Assembly: GCA_009746045.1 (NCBI GenBank)
Contig: RPFO01000644.1
Coordinates: 67,501-131,500 of the forward strand
Reading direction: 5' to 3'
DNA: 64,000 nucleotides
From: Mesostigma viride
Lineage: Eukaryota; Streptophyta; Mesostigmatophyceae; Mesostigmatales; Mesostigmataceae
The notes below the pieces were generated by a model. It did not search any database. It was not told the DNA's origin and worked only from the letters and a program-made list of their open reading frames with translations. A program made the translations under genes and the position numbers. Shown one piece after another: positions 10,849-20,900 of the stretch (positions within the stretch are counted from its first letter, which is position 1; every line of letters begins with the position of its first letter).

Positions 10849-11349
10849 TGACGGCCGGGCCCACTTCAAATGTTCCGAAAAGTGTGACACTTTTTGTCGT
10901 TTTTTTGACTTTTTCGACGATCGTCACTCTGCAGAGTGATTCGTCGTGCGAAATCGTGCGAAATTGTGCGAAATTTGCTGAAATCGTGTGAAATTTGCTG
11001 AAATCGTGCGAATTTGTGCGAAATTTGCTGAAATCGTGCGAAATTTCATGTGAAAAATGTCGACGGTAAAAAAGTTTGATGTGCACAACGTGTGTGAATT
11101 CATGCGAAATTTTGTCAAACGTCACTCCCCAAAACGACCCTTGGTTGAAATCCATGCGAAATCGTGCGAAATCATGCAAAATTGTGCGAAATCGTGCGAA
11201 ATCGTGCGAAAATGTGTGAAAATTTTGCGAAAATCACGCGAAAATCACGCGAACTTGTGCGAAATTTTATTTTTTTTTTGCAAAAATAGCGAAAAAGTGT
11301 CACACACTTGGCTTGGACGGCGGAACATTTGAAGTGGGCCCGGCCTGAC
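10849..11349. mobile_element. MITE with minisatellite interior, 4-bp TGAC duplication
   Basis: A 493-bp insert at 10853-11345 sits inside the LINE RT. Both ends read GGCCGGGCCCACTTCAAATG going inward, and the exact terminal inverted repeat is about 25 bp. The flanks are TGAC at 10849-10852 and 11346-11349. Removing the insert plus one TGAC restores the LINE reading ...RAVGLEV-SKKTEALAIG, which confirms the boundaries. The interior (about 10940-11270) is a degenerate repeat of gtgcgaaat/cgtgcgaaat (about 10 bp). It has no transposase. The 4-bp duplication does not assign it to a superfamily. Confidence 0.85.
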
Positions 11350-12520
11350 CTCAAGCCCCACTGCACGGGCCTCGATAGCCAGGCAGTCGAGCCACGTCTG
11401 CACGTGCCCAGTGTCCTCGAAGAGGGTCACTGGTGTCCTCTGCGTAGATGATGTCCGCCAGCCGAATCTCCGTTTCCGCTCCGCCACGCCAGAAGTGCAT
11501 GGTTGGCAACTTGCACCCCTGGTTCCCTACCCAGTACCCACGATGCGGGCAAAGCGCTTGCGCGCCTGAATCATTACGTATTCGACCACAATAATGAACA
11601 GGTAGGGCGACAGCACGCATGCAGCCCTGCCACACACCCTTCTGTAAAGGGCATGGTGGCGTGGTCCCGTAAAAAGTGCGCACCGAAGTGGTGGACCCTT
11701 CATACAGGTTGCGGATGACAGCAATAAGGGGGGGGGGATCCGGAACAGCTCGAGGATGTCCCATAGCGCAGGCCAGAAAACCGAATCACCAGGCTGAAGG
11801 CGTTGCAGTTCCTCCACAAGGCGGCGAGTAGCGAAGAGCGCCTGTACTGTGTTGCGACCTGAACGGAAGCCGTGCTGAGTCTCGCTGAGGTGACCGTCCA
11901 GGGCCGTGCGCAGGCGGTTCAGGATGAGCCGCATGCATGAGAAGCTTGATTTAGGGGGGCACTTTGGATGCACACCCCTCTGTAGTTATGGCGACCCCTT
12001 GTTCTTGTACAGCATCGTGCGAAAACTGTGTTGCCAGGCCGCTGGAGGCGGTTGCGACGACAGCAGAAGGCGGTTGCAGATATCCCGGAAGAGCAGCATA
12101 ATAACACCAGTGTTCTTAAATTCGGCTGCAAGTTTCACAACTGCGGCTGGAATCTCGTCGGAGCCGGTGGCGGCGTCGTAACGCAGGCGCTGGACCGCCT
12201 CCGTGACCTCGCGAGAGGTGAAAGGAGGCATGTCTGACGGGTCGCCAAGCGGGCCGATCAGCGGGGGGACTAGGTAGTCCGCCGCTCAGGACCGAGCTAG
12301 GCGGGGCCGGGGCCCCGGCGGGGCCGCCGACCAGGTCAGCTGGGCGGGCGGGCGGCGGCGGCTGGGAGCAGGGGCGGGGGCGGCGCAGCTGTCCCCACGA
12401 CCTCGGTCGTGGCCGCGGCCCAGGTACGAAGCCGCTTGGCAGGGGCACCAGGAACGTCGTGGCGGTGGGGCCAGCCGAGGCCGTCCGGGTGCCCGAGGCG
12501 CTAAGCTAGATGGCACGGTT

Positions 12521-13000
12521 TACAGGATGCTCCTGGTTTACCCCGGTTTACAGGCCCTGAACGTAGAGTTTTCCAAGCGTAGGTCATTAGAGTCTTTGTA
12601 TCATGCAGGGTATGCCTCGTATTTCGGACGAGATTATGCAGCGTAGGATAGCATTAATTGTAGCACCAGCCATTTGTACATCTTGCTCGCACCAGCCTGG
12701 CAGGTCGACACCGCCCTTGGTCTGGCCGGCCCCCAGCGCCTTGGCCAACCAGGGCGGCATATTTTGACCTGCAGCCTGGCCCGCCAAGGACATTCCCAGG
12801 AAGCTAGGTAAACCTGCCATGAACTACACCCAGATGTTGCTGGCCGACCTAGTGGTCCCAGCCCAGTTCAGTGAGCACCGCATCCACTCTCTCTCACGAG
12901 CCACGAGGTAGCCATGGCTGACGGCGGAGCTCATAACTTTCACGTTTGGGCACCGAATTCGGCCGTGAATATCACAATCGCTTCATCTCTCTAAGACGCA
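12521..13000. other. Junction between LINE remnants, no gene
   Basis: Bases 12286-12516 are GC-rich minus-strand sequence upstream of the LINE RT. The remainder up to about 13000 contains a near-duplicate ggtttac(c)...ggtttacagg motif at 12528-12555 and no recognisable coding sequence. Confidence 0.3.
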
Positions 13001-13856
13001 CACGCTGATATAATTTTCCGAAGCTATTACGCAATATATGATCGACGAGCAAACGCTCCTCGACGCAACGCAGCCTGGCGGCTGCGCTCGGCAATGAAAA
13101 TACGTCTGCAGCTCCGGCTGCAGCTTCGCCCTCAGGTCCGGAAGGCAGTGGTGACACTAGTCGCGCACTGGTGGTTGCCCAGATACCTCCCGGGCTTTCC
13201 TCGCCCTCTGCATCGCCTGACCCGGCCAAGCGCAGTCGCCCAGGCGAACCTGGCTGGTCTGAGCGCGATTTTGACGTCGACAGGCTCTTTACCACCTTCG
13301 ACGTCAACACTGCCTGGCCTGTTCGACATGCCACCCATCAAGATACTACTGGAGCTCGTGTTTTACGGATCACACGCCTCACTGCTGACCCTGTGCCAGC
13401 AACTCCATTTCAAAACCAACTTTTTCCGCAACGGAGCTGCATGACGGCCGGTTTTCCCACCGCGTATCTGACGTCCCTTGTTCGACCAACCTGGCCGGCT
13501 GGTCTCGCCCCCGCCTTCAGCTCGCAGCTCTCTTTACCATCCTCAAGCGCTCTGCCGTCTGCCGAGGACCTCCTGCACCCCGCCCCCTTGACCGAATCCA
13601 CCTAATCCTCCTCCACCTCCACGACGCCCTCTCACACCACGTGACGCCCCTTGCTGCAGATGTGGCAGCTGTGGGTCTCACGCTGGCTGCTGAGCTCCCC
13701 ACCATCCCCACCGCCACCGCCATCCTCCTCGCCCCCCCCCCCCCCCCCCTCCGGCCGCCTCCACCGACTCCATCACCGCCCAGCTCCGCGACATCGACCA
13801 GCGCCTCAAGGACAATGCCATCGCCATCGAGGTCCTGCAAAACACCGCAGGCCTCA
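13001..13856 (+). mobile_element. LINE-related ORF1 element, 5' part (interrupted)
   Basis: Plus-strand open stretches at about 13105-13605 and 13641-13856, separated by a frame change, encode a Pro/Ser-rich region and then a helical stretch (DIDQRLKDNAIAIEVLQNTA). The reading continues directly across the chromovirus insertion site into 24822 (GLTAQAVKDIAAKPAPAGLA), with one CCTCA removed. A coiled-coil-prone N-terminal half followed by an RRM-like and C-terminal domain is the layout of LINE ORF1 proteins. The 5' boundary is not defined. It is broken by frameshifts and by the retrotransposon, so it is inactive. Confidence 0.55.
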
Positions 13857-14545
13857 TGTTGCGAACCCGACCCTTTGGAACGGGTGCAACAATGGAATAA
13901 ATTATGTATTTTGGCTTGTTGTCATAGTCCGTAGGACTTTGGGATTCATTTCGGGACTTAATTTGGGAATTGTCCCTTGGTCAGGACTTTTGTATGGAAC
14001 TATGATAGTTTGTGTGATTCGGACCGGTTATTTTGGGCCTAGGTTGATGTTCGAGATCTTCTAGAGCTAGTAGGCCGGTGCATTCGCGCCGCGCTGCGTA
14101 CTTTACAGCTGGTTGAGATATTGTACTCATGCGTGGATTCTGTAGCCAGCTGGCGGGGGTCGATGTCGACCCGAGGATCTTGTGTGGACTGCATGCTTTG
14201 GAATTCGCTGGAAGGTCGGCGCCATGTCGGCGCCCCTTGCCAGCTTGGTGGCAGACCTAGGTGAAATTGGTCCGAGGACGAGAGTCTCGTCCTCTTGGTT
14301 CGGAATAAAGTGTGTGTTATCACCTGTCTGAACCTGGGGCATAATTCCAACTGCATTTGGTGGCTCTATCCTGAATGTGGGTTGTGTAGATTAATGCAAT
14401 ATTAATCACCGTGAGCCGTAGCAGTGTAAATGCCGCAACTGCTCCGTTAATACCACTCCCGGAGAGTGGTGAGCGGTTGACCCAGATTTCCATATTAACC
14501 ACCCTAACATAGGATCTTTCGCACGACCCGGATGGGTTCGTTACA
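13857..14545 (+). repeat. 5' LTR (689 bp)
   Basis: It starts with TG and ends with CA. The 12-bp ends are imperfect inverted repeats (TGTTGCGAACCC / GGGTTCGTTACA). AATAAA occurs at 13896-13901 and 14304-14309; the second is the better polyadenylation candidate. It duplicates 24133-24821 with one difference. Confidence 0.95.
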
Positions 14546-15181
14546 CTGGTTATCGGAGGTTAGGTTAGGGGAGTTTAGAATGGCGGCCCGGAGCCGTGCG
14601 TAACCTAGGCAAGGCATCGAGCTGAACGGGTTCAGCCAGCCCAGCAAAGGGGTGCTGATCGAGCCCGGGGTCGTCATAGCCGCCAGCGTCGCAGCCAGGG
14701 GCGCCATCCTAAACCGCCTAGCCCATCGTTGGGTGTTCAAGGACGCTAGACGTCCATGAGCGAGGTAAGAAGTTAGAGATTCTAGGATTTCCTTCTTGCC
14801 CTTCCCGTCTTACCCACGCGCGTAGAAACGGGGTTTCTGTTTTCTGTCGTGCTCTTTATTCATGTTTGTGCTTGTTGGTGAATGGGTCGCCCCGGAGGCA
14901 GACCTTCGTGAGCTGTGGGCGGACCCCCGGAGGGCAACGCTGCTTACAGCTCGAGGGTAGTCACCGGCTGGCCGTTGCCTTACTGTGTTGCCGGTGGCTG
15001 TACCTCAACGTTTTTCGTACTGTCTGTGAACGTCCTGTTTCTGCCTTGTGTTTCTCTCTCGCTGTGAGCACGTCACCTGCACGTAGAGGTAACCTGGGTG
15101 GGCTTTCCTTCCTTTCTTTCCCCTTCCTGCATTGCCTGCTGTAATACCATGTGATATTGCTTTATACCTAATCGGTAGTTC
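14546..15181 (+). promoter_or_regulatory. Retrotransposon leader with candidate primer-binding site
   Basis: One base after the LTR, TGGTTATCGGAGGTTAGG begins with the TGG expected of a tRNA-primed minus-strand primer site. The cognate tRNA was not identified. The rest of the 636-bp leader has no recognisable reading frame and is a plausible packaging region. Confidence 0.5.
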
Positions 15182-15535
15182 ATGGGAACCTCTCGCAGCA
15201 GACGTAATAATGAAGGAGGATATAGACGTATTAATCAAGGAGGTAGATCCCAATACCTATACTATGCAGTAGCACACGACGGGGCCACAGGCCAACCAGG
15301 AATTTTCTATAGTTGGGCTGCGTGTAGTAATCATATTAAGGATAAAGTCTTACACCCAGCGTCGTTAGCTAGATGGCAGGGATTTAATACATTAGCGGAG
15401 GCAGATCAGTTTATTAGAGATAATATGCCCCTCCCAGAAGGGCTGCACCAGCATAGGCGTGTCACCCAGATCCCAGCACAGGATGTGTTGCGTGCACTGG
15501 AGCAGCTTCACCTGGGCCCATCCTCTAGGGCATAA
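15182..15535 (+). CDS. Stand-alone RNase H1 hybrid-binding / viroplasmin-like domain ORF
   Basis: 117 codons between the leader and gag. Residues 26-80 read YYAVAHDG...GIFYSWAAC...HIKD and later WQGFNTLAEADQFI. This is the pattern of the hybrid-binding domain at the N-terminus of eukaryotic RNase H1 and in caulimovirus viroplasmin (YAV..G...GI..SW..C, then GF.T..EA..F). That fold binds RNA/DNA hybrids or double-stranded RNA. No RNase H catalytic domain follows here; the catalytic RNase H is inside pol. A Gly/Arg/Asn-rich N-terminus precedes the domain. It might help reverse transcription or RNA packaging, which is inference. It ends 184 bp before gag, in a different frame, so it needs its own initiation or spliced mRNA. 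Confidence 0.75.
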   Translation: MGTSRSRRNNEGGYRRINQGGRSQYLYYAVAHDGATGQPGIFYSWAACSNHIKDKVLHPASLARWQGFNTLAEADQFIRDNMPLPEGLHQHRRVTQIPAQDVLRALEQLHLGPSSRA

Positions 15536-15719
15536 GCCCCACTATCACTACTAGATACCAGTATATAGTGATACTAACTACTAGCTTAGCTACAATAGTT
15601 AGCAGATAATATATAATTACTATTAGAAGTAGTTGTGGCTTCCTCTTCTCTCTCTTGCTTGCCTGTGTTGGGGAGGTATTGTGTAAGGTACTGGTGCTGG
15701 TACGGTACTCGGGCCCAAA

Positions 15720-17930
15720 ATGCCTAAGAAGCGAGGTGGTGGTAAAGCACAGCCCCCGGAGGGCCGTAGAGAGACACAGTCCCCGGAGGACAATAGCAGG
15801 GAAGAACAGGAAATAGCTAGCACGGCTAGTCGGAGTTCCAGTGGGTCCCGGAGATCCGAGGCAGCCGCTAGGGTTACCGCACAACGGCAGACGACTCTTG
15901 AGACGCAGCTAGAACAAGCTGCCCTAGGGTTTGGTCAGCAACAGCAGTCGCCGCAGCGACAGCATCAGCCTCAGCAGTCGCCGCAGCGACAGCATCAGTC
16001 TCAGCAGTCGCCGCAGCGACAGCAGCAGTCGCAGCAGCAGCAGCAGCAGTCGGAGCAACAGCGACAGCCCCAGCAGCAATCGCGGCCACGACCGACTGAG
16101 CATCTGGGCGAATGGAACAGGGTACCTCCCACGCAGCGACCACCATCCGTGGAAGTTGTGCCGGAGGAAGATGAAGATATAGAGGTCGCTTTTAGCCCGG
16201 TAGCTAGCTCGCCGTTCGCTCCGCCGCCTGAGTTCGTGCAGCCCTCTCAATTGGGGGCATACGCGCGTGGCCGCCCGAGCCTGACTCACCCTTGGGCAGG
16301 GCGTGGCCGCGGCGGGCCGGGGCCGGGCCCTGGAAGGGATCCCCGTCGGGTCTCCTTTGGAGCGCACGAGAGCTGGTCCAGACCCCCACCGCAGACGTCA
16401 GGGTCGGCCCACGTGCAGTACGATCCCGAGGAGGAGGACTATGCTCCCCCGGGCCCCTTTCCTTACGTATCCACCTCCCTCCCAGCAAGGAGCGCGCCCA
16501 CCAACGCTAACTTCAGCCGGCTGCCCCTGGATGACCCCGGTTATGAGCATCCCACGTCCGTTCGCGTTCGGCGTGAGTCGGCCCCCTTTGCGTCACAACG
16601 GATGTCCGCTGACTACGCGCCCCGCCGAGTATCCGGCGACTTCGATCCCGAGCGTGCGGAGGACACCTTCGTGTCCCAACGTGGGCATGACCAAACTGCA
16701 GGAAGGGGTTCGCACCAGGAGATGCGGACGCGGTGTCACCATCCCCTCACCTTTTCTAGCCCCGCGTACTGCAGCAAGGGTGGCCCCCTGCGACCTGACC
16801 CTGTCAAGGCGCCGCCTATGCCAGATTTTAAGGCGGTGCCCAAGCTCCATGCGGGCATGACTCCCCGTGAGATTGACGAGTGGGCTCGTATGTGGCAACA
16901 GTTGTACACTGTATGGTGTGAACACCATGAGTGGCAGCTGGCCACCAAGGTTCTGATCCCCTACGTGGTGGTGAAGTGTATGGACCCATCAGTGGTCGGG
17001 ATGCTTAACGTTGAGAGTGTGGCGGCCCAGTCATACCCGCAGACGGTCGAGGAACTGCACGAGCGCATCCGGCGCAAGCTCATCCCTCCCGGCTATCGAC
17101 TGACCGAGCGGTTTGAGTTCGGCCGCCTACGTCAGGGCAACACTGACTTGGCGGAGTTCCTCACCACTTTTGATTCCTTTGCGGCGCGGTTGACCGGGGA
17201 CCTGACGTGGACCGAGTACAAGATTCGGTTTTTGGAGGCCATCCATCCCGACCTCCTCGCTGAGGTTAAGAAGCACTATGCCGAGGTTCCCTGGGACAAG
17301 CTTGACATCCACGCTGTCCAGCAGTACCTTCTACAGGTGGCCGACGTCGTCAAGCAGCCGCGCTACACCAGCACCCGCCGGTTCGCCTCATCCACGATGA
17401 CACGCCGTGTCCACTTCACTGAGGTGGAACCCGACCCGTCGGAGGGGGAGGAGTCCAATGACGACGAGCAGCCGGCTGCCCAACTGCACGCCATCGATGC
17501 GTCCAAAGCCCGCTGTTTCATGTGTCACGAGGTCGGGCACCTCAAGAAGGATTGCCCGCGCCTCAAGGCGCGCACCAGCACGGCGACGGAGGCCACCAAG
17601 GAGGCCCCCAAGTTTTCTGGTCCCGCCTTTGAGAGGCGCCCAGCGCCGGCAGCGCGGGATGCTCGCCCGCGCAACGCAGGCGCGCGGGCTGCCAAGCTGC
17701 GCGACGCGCGCACGCAGCCCAACCAGTTCCAGACACCCCGCTTCCCAGCATCGTTCTCTCGGACAGTGCGCGAGCTCAATGAGATCCTGGCGCAGCAACA
17801 GGCGTCCGAGGCTGGAGGTGACGAGTATGAGGCGCTCAACCCCGGCGACGACGACGACTCGGATGAGGGGGAAGGGGGGACCGGAAGGTCGGACGAGGCG
17901 GCCTCCCGGCCCCGCGATCCTCGCGCGTAG
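15720..17930 (+). CDS. gag: Gag polyprotein of the chromovirus
   Basis: 736 codons. A basic, polar N-terminus is followed by a Gln-rich tract (about residues 75-120) with repeated QQSPQRQHQ-like units. A long disordered Pro/Arg-rich region comes next. A retrotransposon gag/capsid-type domain spans roughly residues 360-545 (MTPREIDEWARMWQQLYTVW, LIPPGYRLTERFEFGRLRQG). One CCHC zinc knuckle, CFMCHEVGHLKKDC (C-x2-C-x4-H-x4-C), lies near residues 598-611, the RNA-binding nucleocapsid part. The C-terminus is acidic. The stop codon TAG (17928-17930) overlaps the first codon of the pol frame (GTG, 17930). The start ATG at 15720 follows a long open leader; the Gln repeat may vary in length between copies. 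Confidence 0.9.
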   Translation: MPKKRGGGKAQPPEGRRETQSPEDNSREEQEIASTASRSSSGSRRSEAAARVTAQRQTTLETQLEQAALGFGQQQQSPQRQHQPQQSPQRQHQSQQSPQRQQQSQQQQQQSEQQRQPQQQSRPRPTEHLGEWNRVPPTQRPPSVEVVPEEDEDIEVAFSPVASSPFAPPPEFVQPSQLGAYARGRPSLTHPWAGRGRGGPGPGPGRDPRRVSFGAHESWSRPPPQTSGSAHVQYDPEEEDYAPPGPFPYVSTSLPARSAPTNANFSRLPLDDPGYEHPTSVRVRRESAPFASQRMSADYAPRRVSGDFDPERAEDTFVSQRGHDQTAGRGSHQEMRTRCHHPLTFSSPAYCSKGGPLRPDPVKAPPMPDFKAVPKLHAGMTPREIDEWARMWQQLYTVWCEHHEWQLATKVLIPYVVVKCMDPSVVGMLNVESVAAQSYPQTVEELHERIRRKLIPPGYRLTERFEFGRLRQGNTDLAEFLTTFDSFAARLTGDLTWTEYKIRFLEAIHPDLLAEVKKHYAEVPWDKLDIHAVQQYLLQVADVVKQPRYTSTRRFASSTMTRRVHFTEVEPDPSEGEESNDDEQPAAQLHAIDASKARCFMCHEVGHLKKDCPRLKARTSTATEATKEAPKFSGPAFERRPAPAARDARPRNAGARAAKLRDARTQPNQFQTPRFPASFSRTVRELNEILAQQQASEAGGDEYEALNPGDDDDSDEGEGGTGRSDEAASRPRDPRA

Positions 17931-20900
17931 TGCCCCTTCCCACAGGGGTAGAAGTAGGAGTAGACTTAGTCAACCAGGTAGAACAGCCGCCTGCACCGGA
18001 TGTGGGCGCGGCCACCCCTGAGGCCGATGTAGCGTTAGTCAATAATGTAGATAGGACGGGCGGGCAGGCCCCAGCGGTCTCCTTGCCCTCTTCAGATGCA
18101 GGCGTGTCGGCGACCGCGGTCGACCCCGCTTCAGCCAATAGTGTAGATAGGTCTAGCGGACAGGCCCCGGAGGCCTCGCCGCCCTATGCTTCACCAAGCA
18201 CCAGAACACTTTTAATCTTCAGTGGTGGACTGGCGCTCCCTACCACCACACTTGACCCGTTTCTGAAGGAGAAGACGATCCTGGATGTTAAGTTTATGGT
18301 GGATACGGGGGCGACCACATCCTTTATCCATGAGGCCCTTGTGCGACGCGCTGGCTACACGATTCGACCACACCCGACGCCCATCAACGTCCGGTATGCC
18401 GATGGTAACAAGCACCCGTCACCTGGCCTCGTGGACCTCAAGGCGGTTGTCCAGGGCATACCAGTGGAGGTAACAGCCACAGTGGCGCCGCTGGGCGCCG
18501 CTGACATCATCCTGGGCGTTGATTGGCAGGACGCCCAGGACGTGACGATCAGTGTCAAGCGACGGGTGGTTTGGTTCCCTGATGGCTCCTTCTGGTGCCC
18601 ACGGCACGAGTATCTGGCGCACGGCACCGAGGTGCACAACGTTCAGCACGACGCGGGGCCCGAGAAGCCACGACGCCATGCATCTCAGATGCTGATGAGC
18701 AGCAAGACGCTCGCGCGCAACCTGCAGAAGGGCAAGGAGTACTACATGTACCGCCTTGACTCTGTGCCCCTGCTTGAGGAGCTGCTGGAGATCGGCACCG
18801 ACTTCACTGACGACGAGATCGCGCGCTACAACGCCATCCTGGCCAAGCGGGAGAAGCTGTTCGACGAGTCTACACCGCAGTTTCCCCCGCCCCGTTCTGT
18901 GCTGCACCATATCCGCCTCAAGGAAGGCTTCGGGCCCACCACGTCCCCGATGTACCGGATGGGGCCAGTCGAGCTGATGGAGCTCAAGAAGATCCTGATG
19001 GCCCTCCTTGAGCGTGGTCTGATTGAGCCCAGTAACAGCCCTTTCTCCGCTGGGGTACTCCTAGTGCCCAAGCCTGGGGGCAAGTGGCGGCTCGTCACCG
19101 ACTACAGGAAGCTCAACGCGATCACTGTCAAGTCCAAGTACCCGCTCCCGCGCATTGATGACATCTTCAATCGAGTGCAGGGCGCCACCTGCTTCACGGT
19201 GATCGACTGCGCCGATGGGTTTTGGCAGCTCCGCATCGCTGAAGAGGACTGTCACAAGACGGCCTTCAATACGCCATACGGACACTACCAGTTCCGTGTG
19301 GCGGCGATGGGGCTTTGCAACTCACCAGCCAGCTTCCAGATGCTCATGAACGACATCTTGCGGCCCGTCATGGGGACTGCACACCTGCCACAGGTATCCA
19401 GTGACCTGCGCGACCCTCGCAAGGGGGACAAGCCGCCCTGGTCCTGGAAACGCACTTGCGCTTTGGCCTATCTGGATGACATCCTCGTGTACTCCAAGAC
19501 CTTCGAGGAGCACCTGGAGGACGTCGATACGGTCCTGCGCATTATGGAGGACGAGCATCTCTCGGCCCGCAGGGCTAAGGTCCGTGCGGGGCGCAGCGTC
19601 CCGTTCCTGGGCCACACGCTTTCAGCGGCAGGCGTGGCCACGGACCCGGAGAAGATCGCCTCTGTCCAACAGTGGCCAGCTCCGACAGACGTGAAGGGCG
19701 TGCGTAGCTTTCTGGGGATTGCGTCATACTATCGACGCTTCATCCCCCGGTTTGCCACGATCGCGTCGCCCATCAACGCTCTCCTCAAGAAGGGCGTATC
19801 CTTCGTCTGGTCGGCACAGTGCCAGCAGGCCTTTGAGGCCCTCAAGGCCAGTTTGACCGCGGCACCCGTGCTCGTGCTCCCAGACCCGTCCCTTCCTTTT
19901 GTGGTTGCGACGGATGCGAGCAAGGTGGCTATCGGCGGGGTCCTCTTGCAGGACCAAGGCAAGGGCTTGCAACCGGTTGAGTACATCTCCCGCACAATGA
20001 TCCCCGCCGAGCGGAACTATCCGGTCCACCAGCAAGAGCTGTTGGCTGTGGTCTACTGTTGCCACACATGGCGCCACCACCTGTTGGGCGCGCAGTTTGA
20101 TGTTGCAGTCAGCGAGACAGGGGACCTCGACCCCGCCCGTTTGATTATTCACACCGACCATAGGCCCCTGACCCACCTCTTGACGCAGCCAAATCTGACG
20201 CCCCGTCAGGCCAGGTGGATGGAGTACCTTTCCCAGTTTGCCCCTTTTAAGATCCAGTATGTGAAGGGTGCGGACAACGTGGTGCCCGACGCCCTCTCCC
20301 GTCGTGCTGACTACTGGTTCTATGAGGACATGGGGGTGCTCCATACCACCTGTGAGGAGGCGCCTGGCGCCCCGCTCTACGATGACCTCCCACGGTCGCC
20401 GCGGGCGCGCCACCTGTTTCACATGAGTCATACCACTCCGGATGCCTTGTCGCCCCCCGATGGCGACGACGACCAGCGCGTGGACGCGCGGTCCCCCGGG
20501 GAAGGGGAGGGGTCCCACACACGGGTTCCCCTTGGCGCTGTGGCTCAGGCTATTTTTCATCTGGAACCTCTTGGATCCCCGGTGGTCGTGTCTGAGTACC
20601 TACACTCGGCGCTGGACCAACCGGAGGAGGAGGACGAGGCCGATGCGTATACGGTCACTTCCCCCCTGGAGATGCTGATCAGCCGCTTCACGGTTACCGA
20701 GCCGGCCGCCTTGGAGGTGATCAAGTCACACCCCAAGATGATGGGTAGGCTCCCGTGCAAGTTCCAAGAGGGTCGCCTATACGTCATGGTGCGCCCGGAC
20801 ACGTGGCGCCTCTACATACCCGAGCTCTGTCGAGCAGCCTTGCTCCACGAGCTCCACGACTCCCTAGTCGGCGGTCACCAGGGCATTGGGCGACTGCTAC

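Larger units (their letters stand above)
9904..12520 (-). mobile_element. Degenerate LINE ORF2 (reverse transcriptase) with 3' tail
   Basis: Read on the minus strand, RT motifs appear in order but with frameshifts. VTEAVQRLRYDAATGSDEIP and KNKGSP lie near 12200-11990. TQHGFRSGRNTVQALFATRR lies near 11880-11820. VLSPYLF is near 11620. The catalytic box IIYAEDT is near 11450 (Glu where the usual sequence has Asp). LPVLTYGAETWTLTADLARK is near 10610-10550. A C-terminal region with GPRDVRRRKARTFKEQLVED lies near 10310. The 3' end carries the conserved hairpin (9948-9978) and a (TTAA)n tail (9906-9945). A MITE (10849-11349) interrupts the RT. It is non-functional. Confidence 0.8.

Noticed and set aside
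14039-14356. 105-codon ORF in the LTR (also at 24315-24632)
   Set aside because: It is antisense in both LTRs, duplicated only because the LTR is, and has no domain.
16303-16860. Alternative ORFs within gag and pol in other frames
   Set aside because: They overlap the recognised Gag and Pol domains and show no motifs.
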